DNA of 64,000 bases, from the NCBI GenBank assembly GCA_002633005.1, contig NMRA01000088.1, positions 505,074-569,073 of the forward strand, given 5' to 3'. Source of the DNA: Phoronis australis (lineage: Eukaryota > Phoronida > Phoronidae). The notes beneath the pieces were generated by a model that searched no databases, was not told where the DNA came from, and saw nothing but the letters and a program-made list of their open reading frames with translations. Made by a program: the position numbers and the translations under genes. Position 1 is the first letter of the stretch. The number at the start of each line of letters is the position of its first letter. This document shows, in pieces, positions 54,872 to 64,000 of the stretch.

Positions 54872-57129
54872 GATCCACCTGAAGAATTTAGCTAATCTAC
54901 ATTATAAGTTAGTGTTTTTCCGAATTGTCAAACATCACATTTGGCTCTGCTTCCACTCGCCGTTCTATTTGGCCTAAAGGAGCAACGTTTGAGTTATTTG
55001 AAAAGAATGAAGCATACCGTCCACACGCCCAACTCAGCTGTTGCTTTTGACATCTCTCGTATTCGAGATTGGGTGTTGTTGACAGTGAGGTTATCTTCAG
55101 CGGCGACATAAAGAGCAGGTAAGAGAACAAACATTTTCTGGCAAACAGCAAAAACGAGTCTTGTTGGGTTTTAGTTTGCTACGAAATGCCGGTTGCACGT
55201 AGGTACACACCCAAAGTGACGCAGCCGATTTAGTATTAAGTAATAGCAACAGAAGGCGCAGCCAACGTATCAATTACTATACGGCAGATGATACACATTT
55301 GTTGGTTCTCTTGAGTTACCGTGCAACAGCTACATGAAATCTGACAAGAGGCAGACAGCAAAGCAAGGCAGTGGAAATTATTTTGAGGCGTTGAATTAAT
55401 TAGTTGTTGAAAAATGATTTATGAACGAATTCAACCGAATTTGTAAGTTAGCAATATAATTTTCGAAAATGATACTCGCCAGGCAGTGCACACAGCGTCT
55501 GCTGTGGCTTCAGCTTAATGAATTATCAACCAGCATGCTCGCAGGTACTTCTCAACTCGTTATTTCCATGGCTATACAATCATGGACAGCAATACGAACA
55601 CAGAGGCTATTTGGCGTAAAGAACTCTGAGATATGCGGTGCAGGCATTCTCTAAATTCAATGCTTCATACACGCCATAAGAAACTGCTAGCATTTACACG
55701 TTTAAGTTTTTGACGAAACTAAAAATCCGATGCAGACGTGGAAGTAAGGAACAAGGGACACAAAATACGTGTAGAAAATCAAATCTGCGATGTCTTTGCA
55801 TTTACCAAGAATCATACCTAGAATCACCCCTTCGTGGTTGTTTTTGCACCATTTGTTAGCGGTTTGTATAAAAGCAACAGTATGGGCGGAACTGGTATTA
55901 TGATCTACTTTATACGCTTACGCGCATGGGAAAACGTTGAACGTCCTCCAGTACATTGGTTAAGTACGACGAATAAATTAGTGCTGTGGATTCTTAAGTG
56001 CAATCGATTGTTCCTCAAAGTGAAAATACACTGTGGATTCATCGGCGTCAAAGAAACGCGAGACATGACATTTTCAATAAAAGATGGCGCTCGGGGATAA
56101 GTCAAAAACCTATAATGATTTTGATCACATTTTCTACTATTTCTTGCTAGAGTTAAAAAAACCAGTATGATCGTCGACTCGTTAGGGGGCTTCCAGGCGG
56201 TTTACTTCAACAGATTTCAATGCGAACGAAGGATAAAAACGTGGCGACGTAGCTTTAGACAAGCTAGTATGATATGTGAAGAAAGCTGATGTTTCAAAAC
56301 CGGAAAAGGGATTGCAACGTTAAAGGAGCTTTGACAAAACGAACATTTCACCAGCAAGTAAATTTGGCCAGCACAATTTATCCTTCCCGTTACAAATTAA
56401 AAGGCATTGTGCTGTGCGTCTCAGAAATAGTCTTCGCCTGTGTTCCATGGACGTAATGTGCTATCGACTTAAGCTACTTTGACCGCTTGCTTCGCTTGTA
56501 AAGCATGATGGTAACTCGTAAACACTTGCTGGTTCTTTCGTTTTCGCGAAGATAAAACAGAACAAACAGTTGTTGCACAAGTCCCCAAATAAGGTGAAAA
56601 GTTAGGGAACATAACTGGGCCCTATTTGGGACTGTTTCATGCATCAGTGTACATTTCCGAGTTATGTTAGTGTTAGTGTTGTTTCAAAAGTCAAAATTAA
56701 GAGATTTTTTGCACATTATAGTTTGAAATTTCTAGATCCTCAAAAGACAATAGTAGCTTCATTAACATGCCCGCTGGACAGAAATGGGCAACAATCTTCG
56801 AAACTGGCTTGTGGCAAGTTCCCAAGACAAAAATACATTCCTTCGCAAATTGGCCCAAGTAAAGAACAATTCTCACTTATGATATTATCTTACTTGAGCA
56901 ACGGTGATCGCTCATAGTGTTTGCGAATGGAGCATTATACGTACCGAACCAGGTTTGTGTGAAATCACAAAAACAGCATTAAGTATTCTTTAAATTGAAA
57001 TAAAGCCGACGTGATATCGTCAAGAACTTTTTCGCATGCTGTTACCAAACATCACTGACAATGAAGAGTGACAGGACGCCATGCCTATAACATGTTGCTG
57101 CGCGAACGATAGACAAATAAAAGTAGTTT
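54872..57129. other. Unassigned sequence
   Basis: Several short open frames exist (for example 55834-56100 and 56639-56917, +), but none shows a domain, signal peptide or splice pattern. No repeat family already described was recognised. Confidence 0.4.
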
Positions 57130-57290
57130 GCAGTGGCGGATTTTGAGGGAGGCCAAGGGGGCCATGGCCCACCCTAAAATTTTCTCAGATTCTATTTGGC
57201 AGTTCGGGCGTGCGAATATCAGATGGGCAAAATCCTGGCTAATACTCTACCCTGGCCGCCCCTAACTCAAAATCCTGGATCCGTCCCTGT
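57130..57290 (-). mobile_element. hAT-like short element, reversed copy
   Basis: The minus strand starts CAGGGACGGATCCAGGATTT and the plus-strand left end reads GCAGTGGCGGATTTTGAGG, giving inverted CAGKGGCGGAT-type ends. The interior CCATGGCCCACCCTAAAAT matches 49329-49492 in reverse. Confidence 0.6.
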
Positions 57291-57651
57291 TTTTTAACTA
57301 AATTTTGTTAGTCTTGCAGAGAGAAATAGGTCCATATATCTGAGATTTCATGCCTCGACAAATACTGCACAAGGAACAGTTATAAACACAAATGAAAAAA
57401 CACAAACAGGGAAATTCTACTGATGATTAGGTCATTATAGGGCGATCACCCTTGACATGCTCTAGGGGGCTTCCGGCTAGGAGGGGTCTACTGGTCACGT
57501 GGCCAGGGCTGGAGACTGATACACTTTGCTGGGGATACTAGACCTACTGAAATCTTGACAGCAGGCTATACAATGTTCCATGGCGTGTGAATGCCCACGA
57601 ACGTGAAGTCGTTCCCTTATCTGAAACTTATTGATCCCACGTGGCTAGCGG

Positions 57652-57912
57652 TGCGTTCCGTAGACCAATTTTCTCACTACAGAACACGCAAAACTACGCG
57701 AGTGAAAGCGTAGTGTATCGTGAGTGTGCTCGAGACCTGGCAAGCGCAACCTAACAAAATAATGATCACTGAAATGATTGGTCAGTGAGGTTGGGATTTT
57801 GAATTGTGTCACATAATTGATGAATTGTGGGATAGAACTCAACGTTTCCGTTCGGTAATATAATGTTTCTTGTCGCACGTGCATGGCTAATATCTTGAGT
57901 CTACGGAACGCA
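57652..57912 (+). mobile_element. Complete MITE with TGCGTTCCGTAGAC ends
   Basis: TGCGTTCCGTAGAC at 57652-57665 and its exact reverse complement GTCTACGGAACGCA at 57899-57912 bound a 261-bp element. The inside has CTACGCGAGTGAAAGCGTAG and CACTGAAATGATTGGTCAGTG. This is the fullest member of a family with fragments at 24042, 25737 and 43128. No coding capacity. Confidence 0.8.
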
Positions 57913-57958
57913 GCCCAGGGCCCCAATCAAAGTCCTCACCTCGGTTAGTCTTCTCACC

Positions 57959-58160
57959 GGAAGCACACGGTTGCGCGAATGAAATCTTTTGTTCGGTGTA
58001 TCCACGACGTGGACTGCTCTGGTGGTAGGACTCTCTGAATAACAATAATATCCGAAGTACCGAGTTGTGATCGTCGATTCATACACCAGAGAGGTCGGCC
58101 GCCTAATCGTCGACGCTTCAATCTTTTCTACAGCGCACGTAGGCATTGACTCAAAGACGT
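57959..58160 (-). other. Candidate exon upstream of gene B
   Basis: This GC-rich minus-strand stretch has an open frame (MPTCAVEKIEAS ... HSRNRVLP) that runs to a good donor CTTCCG|GTGAGA at 57958. The residue mix looks protein-like but I recognise no domain. It lies on the same strand and about 10.6 kb upstream of gene B exon 1, and ends in the phase that gene B's first ATG would need. It could be an untranslated or alternative first exon of gene B, an exon of another gene, or chance. Confidence 0.22.
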
Positions 58161-60022
58161 AGAACGGTCATGGACGACAAAGGTTCTTGATTTTCTGAGC
58201 AATATCGTTGTAGCAAATAGAATTTCTTTGATCCCTCCAAACGGTTCAAATGCAAGGAAAGTAATCCCAGAATGTGCTCGTGAAGCTCATGAACTACTTG
58301 TCACGAGACAGAACGATACACACCTAGTTCCCATCGTGTACTATCGTTTTTGTCGACCTCTCTCTCTGACAGCTTCTTCTGAAATGAAATGGTGACAATG
58401 TAAGTAGATCATTTTTCCTCTAGGCAAAATCATTAATAATCTACAACGCGCAATTTTCTAGCCCTGCTACCGGCTACGGGTATATTGAATATTCATTGCT
58501 GTTCCGAAGGAGTTTTTCCTTGGAGGAGCTGGGTAATTAATTAGTGCCCGCCATTCAGCTCAAGTGGGCGAGTCGTGAACTGGATAGTGGACATAATTCA
58601 CAGTGAGGCAGGGATCAATACAACAAACAACATTAACTCTTGCTTCCCTCGGATCAATAAAATTTCAAACATCTCTAAATTATTTTTGTTGAAATTATGC
58701 CATTTTAAGCCATGCATTTTATCAGTGCAAACAAAGCGAGAACACTAGCGACGGTGCACTGTTGTTAGTACGTACTACAACGTTATTTCTAAATCGTAAA
58801 AAACAAGCCTGCGTGTGTGTCGGAAATCAGTCTAAAAATGGATGCATTGGCAAAGCACCAAAGCCAATGTTTGAATTATCACGGTTGTTTTGGTCAATCG
58901 CCCATAGTCATAATAGGCTGAACATTCACTAGGTGGCGCTAATAATACAACGGCCCTCTTGTGCACACAGTTTATTACTATTTTCACCAATGAGTTGTTC
59001 AAACTAAACACTAATGGGGTAATATCACAACCGCATTGTCAAAAATTTAAAGCTAGCTTCGACATGGTTCCGCCCACTTTTGCCGGTTTTCTGAAAAACA
59101 AAACTTCTAATGTAGTCGTGCATGCGACTTAAATTCCTGACACTAGTTTCAGGAGGCAAGGCGAAAAATGGCATGACTGGTTCTTATCTGCGCATCTGCG
59201 CCCGACCGTTTGAAACCTGTAGATCACTGTTTAAAGTAAAAAGGATTCCCATCTATTTAAGCAAAATGAGGTGACCTTTTCTTTTCCAAAATGTTGACGA
59301 CTAAATGAAATACCGCATCAGCGCATCAATTTTTAAAACAACCAGAAACAACTGTGCTATTCTCGTTGGCCTGAAGCGTGCAGCATACCACGCGATAGGT
59401 GGCCTTAAGCGCGCAATCGGCTTCGTGCAAGCCGAAAATTCAGCCAAGTTCCTGACTGGATTAACTTCCTTGTTTGGAATGTCACGTAAATCGACTAGTC
59501 TGCTTGGCGATCGCATTTAAAAAGACTGTAGAGATTACAAGAAACACCGTTTTTCATTTAGTTACTTTATACTACAGAATGAAATATTCAAATATCCTAT
59601 GAGCAGTATAAAACGAAGGCAAGCGTACCGTCTGCTGGATGTTGTTTGTATCAGTGCTGAGCGTAAGTACGAACTACCAACGGCGCAGTGTACATAAAAG
59701 CAGAGCGTGCAATTTGTTGCCACAACTGAGCGGTCATCAACGTACAGGAGAATAAAACACAAAAGCGCGACAGAGATAAGGAGAACAATCTGTGCCCTGG
59801 TTGAGAGGTCCAGCCTTTGTTGCTAAAGTTTCTCGCGGATCTCATTGTTATTATCATTCATGAGTCATAAGAGATCTGAGCCGTCTAGTCTTTAGGTACT
59901 AGTCTAAATAAGTGGATGGTTGAGTTCAGTCGCTTAAAACCTAGGTTTCACCAGTCGCTCGCTATTTTATTTCGTTTTATTTTCTGGTCCCATAGAGTGC
60001 ACAGTAAAATCAGGGCAGAGTT
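58161..60022. other. Unassigned sequence
   Basis: No gene was recognised. Both strands of 59301-59520 are open for about 71 codons, without any known domain on either. Nothing else stands out. Confidence 0.4.
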
Positions 60023-60155
60023 CAGTAAACGTCTTGCGGCTAAAAAACTCTAGCCAAAATCACGTGTTCTCTTTTCACATACACTGCAACATGTCACGTA
60101 ATCTCGCGGAGTCTTGCTTTTTAGCCAGTTCTTAGCGTAGGTCCTAGCGTTACTG
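60023..60155 (+). mobile_element. MITE, CAGTAACGCTAGGACC family, copy 3
   Basis: It begins CAGTAAACGTCTTGCGGC and ends GCGTAGGTCCTAGCGTTACTG. The interior CTAGCCAAAATCACGTGTTC and GAGTCTTGCTTTTTAGCC is in the same orientation as the 16699 copy. 133 bp; the left end is the more degraded one. Confidence 0.7.
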
Positions 60156-60601
60156 AAATCTACCTAGCTTGTTTACTTAATGTCAGTGCGCACGCGCAGC
60201 GTACGATGACTCGAAACCTTAGATCTGTGTATCGTATAATTCTTAGAGAGACCAAACATTGAGTTACGATTACAACTATAATAAATTCTACAGGCAACCA
60301 ATATCCCACAAATGCCCCATTAGATGACGGTGAGCAGTTTCCTGGACTGTGTTCCGTAAACCCAAGACAATAGGTATTCACTTGCGGCGACAAATCTTCA
60401 CTTATGGAACGCAAGCAGTGAATTCTATCGCATAATTAAACTTGAGAATTCTATAGCATAATTCAACATTGCAACCTTACAGACCAATCACTTCAATGAC
60501 AGCTAGCTCGAGTATAGTCGCGAATCGCTTTGGCAAGGTTCCCTAGCGCTACCTAGTGAATGTGGAATGCACCATGGTCGCCAGCTGCATGAGCCACTAC
60601 C

Positions 60602-61011
60602 AAGTTACCTAAACTACACGGTCAACGGACTCAGTCATAAACACGACTCACGGACCTGCAAACACCGTCCACTGACTCACAAACACGGGAACGGACTCAC
60701 AAAACACGATCCACGCACCCAAATACACGGCACACGGACTCGTGTTCACGAGGAAACACGGTTTACGGACAAAATGAAGATGTCATCTTACCCAGGAAGC
60801 CGAGGAGTCCGTGACCCGTGTTTGGCGGGCGTAAACCGTGTTTCCTCGTGAATATGATTCCGTGTCCCGTGTATTTGGGTGCGTGGATCGTGTTTTTTGA
60901 GTCCGTTCCCGTGTTTGTGAGTCAGTGGACTGTGTTTGCAGGTCCGTGAGTCGTGTTCATGCGTCCGTGCCCGTGTTTATGAGTCCGTTGACAGTGTAGT
61001 TTAGGTACCTT
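60602..61011. repeat. Foldback built from ACGGACTCAYAAACACGG repeats
   Basis: Left arm 60602-60766 and right arm 60831-61011 are near-perfect reverse complements, from AAGTTACCTAAACTACAC at the left edge to GTAGTTTAGGTACCTT at the right. Each arm is itself an array of 18-30-bp units with ACGGACTCACAAACACGG-like sequence. The right arm has one extra unit of roughly 20-26 bp (GTCCGTGCCCGTGTTTATGA). The 64-bp loop also carries a unit. No coding function. Confidence 0.85.
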
Positions 61012-64000
61012 GACTATTGTGTTGACAGATTCTAAGACTTCTGTGACTTCAGTTGAACTCCAAGGAGAAAAGGTCAGACAAGTAAGTTGTGAGGATTCAG
61101 ACCCAACAGTGTTGATGAGCTTAGAGGCAGTGGACATCGGGTGTGACGTCAGCAACTGAAAATCGGAAGTTAGTTAACGAGTTTACAACAGCCAAAGACA
61201 CTATATCTATAAAATCTTTGCAACAGCTTTACCGAAACATGCTTTCCCAAAAAATACTTGAGCGACACCTGGAGCCCTTGGCTGTCAAACTTTATTTAGC
61301 ACGAATTGGCCAATCGCATTGTGTGAAATTGCAAAAATTCGCGATTCAATAACGTTGGTGGTCACTAGACAGTGCCACAGTCTCAATTAGTGTCATAATG
61401 GGAGCAGTGTAAAAATGTCCAGTTGCCTGTTTGGGCGACAGAAAGAAGGACTGTTAGAAGAAAAAGTTTGATTAGGCCTATTGGAATATTTGTTCGAGTT
61501 GGAAGGAATCAAATACATCGACGGCCCCCTAAGGTGTCCCCCTATGCGTAAAAGGTACTCATAACAACGCGACTTTGATGGGTTAATCAGTGTGAAGCAT
61601 AATTTGCCGAACATTTTCCGGCGCATGACGGGCCCATGGTATGGCAGCCGTCTCAACTGCCAGATGAGACGGTGTCAATGTCTAAGTGATCACGGGCTCT
61701 GATACACAGCTGGCATCCAGTAATTTGACTCAGTAGAACACATCAATTTTTGGAAACTGTTACGTTTCCGTGTGAATAGTATGTCCTGAATTCCGAGTCA
61801 GTTTCGAACCTACGTATGACGAGGGCCTACAGTCATGTAGGTGAAGCGTGGGCGACTTCACTTCAGGGACGTACACGTGCACTTGTTGGGTGTTTACTGG
61901 AACTCATCATTGCGCCAACCACGTCATAAAGGTGACGTCATGAATGTATCAAATTAAAGCTAGTTAGGCACCTTACAGTTATAGAATTGGGTTTAATTCG
62001 TTCCTTACACAGATTAGAAAAGATTTCTTGGTTCAGAAAGACTTATTATTTCCAACTGATTGACTTCATGATCGGCGCATAAAATGACCAGCCGGGTCAG
62101 GCAAACTTAATGAGGTGTTGGCAAAGCAATCACCTCAGAAATCACTTTTAATCTGAGACAGGTAGAATCTGAGACACTTTATAACGCTATGTGGTCTACA
62201 GTAAATCAATACTTAATTTCAACGCAAGGTGGGTTTGTAACACCTTAAAAGCTGCAATAAGTCCGCGCCATGTGTCAGCAGTTTTAATTCCGGTAGGCCA
62301 CTTACTATTATGAAATCGGTCTCATTATACTCATTACGCAAATGAGGCATTTTAGTCTTGAAAGGATCCCACAGGTGGCTACAGGTGTATAGACCTTTTC
62401 ACGCAGTCGTCATTTCAAATCATGAGTCTCTTTTAGGCTTAAAAAACAATACAATTGAAACATAAATATAACCATGCATGCAAAAAAATCACACTTTGCG
62501 CTGTAATTAAGCGCAGATTTGTTATTTAAAACCTAAAAGGAGGTTCTTTGTAACACGGCGACTCTGTGAATAAGGGTTATTGCTTCCGATCGAGGCTATT
62601 TTAAATGGCCTCGAAAACGTTGCTTGTCATGGCGGGTTAGTTTCAGTCGCCAGGGGTGTGTGGCAGGGGGAATCCACTCCAGGCGTTGCATTGAAAGAAT
62701 TCAAGCAAAGGATAGGAGGGCGATAACGTGGCTTTGTAAGAGCAAGTGCGCACGTAAGGATAGTTTGGTGTTTTAGATTACGCTTTATAGTGTTTTTAAC
62801 TACAACCAGCCGAGGACCCGCAAAACCTCTTTGGTTGACTGGGTTCTGTTTCTCTAAATCTCCCTTGTGGCTATCCCAAGGAACTAACGGAGACAGGAAG
62901 AACATGCACATGTTTACAGATATGAACACTGTAAGAACAGCAAGTCCAGTCACCTGATGTACATTTAACACGCGAGTCGCAATGAACCACTGGAGTCAAT
63001 TCGCGGGGAAATTAATGCGGTTGTGTATTCAAGCGTCTCAATTGGCATTCTATAAAAGTACGTCATTTTATAGATTTCGTGAGCTAAAGACCTGTAAATG
63101 TTTGGAGACCAAGAAGCAAGTCAAGAAGGGTTGTTCAGGGAAGCAGAAGTTATTTTCCTTTGGAGCTTTGCGCTTCTTTGGTCGTAATGGAAAAACCATA
63201 ACGGCGGTAAAAGCAAGGCAAATACTGGGGTTTTTAATAATCGATGAGCTTTTTATTTCGTCTCAAAATTCAATATACATGTAGGAGAACAAAAGTATAC
63301 ATAATTAGAGACATTGCGTACCACAAACGGACAAAAAAGGATAAATATTAAGGCACGTGTTCGATCATACCACGGGAGGTCCACGGTATTAGGTCTGTAT
63401 ACTTTGATTTAAACGGCTTGGACAGCGTCGCTTTCTAAGCATATTTTGTCTAAGTTGCCTTTTTTCCTCCCCTCCCAGTTTTTCTCATCAAGATGTTAAC
63501 GGGCTTTGAGAACTTGTCTGGTATGACGAGACCTTTATGCTATATGAGGAATAGTTTGGACAATACTTTGGATACACAACAGTGATTCTATAATAACATC
63601 TATTTTTACAACACAATTTGAATAGTTATGACACAGGAATCGCCAATATCCTGTTTCAGGGTCGTAGGTGAATCGTTTACAGCACACCCGCGGACTAGAA
63701 GGATTAGAAACAAAAAAGAGAGGAATGTAAACCGACGTCCAGCGATCAATTTCGTTCTCAATGCTTTAACTAGCAAGTTTACTCCTCCAATATGTTTCGG
63801 CTCTCCTCATCTTGCTCAAACGTACACGCAGGAGATTACTCCTTAGCATATTTTACTCCGGCTTTGATCGATTTTAAATGTCCCGATCACATTGAATGGT
63901 GTTTATATAGATTGCGAGAATAGAACAATACATGCATAAGATTCCGTAGACTGCACCGCGTGAAAATAATGCAACAACCGAGGTGTCAGTGAAACATCTC
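61012..64000. other. Unassigned sequence at the window end
   Basis: No confirmed gene. A minus-strand frame at 62627-62971 contains a hydrophobic stretch after an acceptor-like TTGCTGTTCTTACAG, but it has no recognised domain and no good donor. The rest is AT-rich with frequent stops. Confidence 0.4.

Noticed and set aside
62627-62971. 114-residue minus-strand frame with a hydrophobic start
   Set aside because: It depends on a GTG start; an acceptor lies inside it but there is no convincing donor or domain.

Overview
This window looks like animal nuclear DNA. It is AT-rich, gene-poor and full of introns, and most of it is repeats: short inverted-repeat (MITE-like) transposons, foldback structures, tandem repeats and runs of G or C, three of which contain a single unresolved N. 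The repeat style, a THAP-domain transposon family with TTAA target sites, and the many TACATGTACATGTA-type palindromes suggest a marine invertebrate. An anthozoan cnidarian is my best guess, but this is inference, not proof.

Two complete protein-coding genes can be rebuilt from exons whose splice sites and phases agree; by coincidence both encode 196 residues. Gene A (+ strand, coding exons 11742-11787, 18198-18464 and 24412-24689) encodes a small secreted protein. It has a signal peptide and two eight-cysteine modules that resemble diverged chitin-binding type-2 (peritrophin-A/CBM14) domains. Each module sits on one exon bounded by phase-1 introns. Gene B (- strand, coding exons 47197-47381, 40445-40506, 34431-34597 and 32987-33163) encodes an RGS protein of the RZ subfamily (RGS17/19/20 type), with the diagnostic N-terminal cysteine string followed by a full RGS domain. 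The two genes are unrelated and lie tail to tail, about 8 kb apart.

Layout: 1-11741 is repeats and unassigned sequence upstream of gene A. 11742-24935 is gene A; its introns hold a TTAA-flanked THAP transposon, a 24-bp E-box array, MITEs and a long inverted repeat that brackets exon 2. 24936-32986 is intergenic with MITE copies and a 102-bp tandem duplication. 32987-47381 is gene B, with MITEs in intron 3 and two triplet-repeat tracts in intron 1. 47382-64000 has no confirmed gene. It holds a second inverted THAP transposon copy, an adjacent 2.9-kb long-terminal-inverted-repeat element with another MITE nested inside it, a foldback built of short repeats near 60.8 kb, and one weak candidate exon near 58 kb that could belong to the 5' end of gene B.

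No rRNA, convincing tRNA, CRISPR array or viral gene was found.
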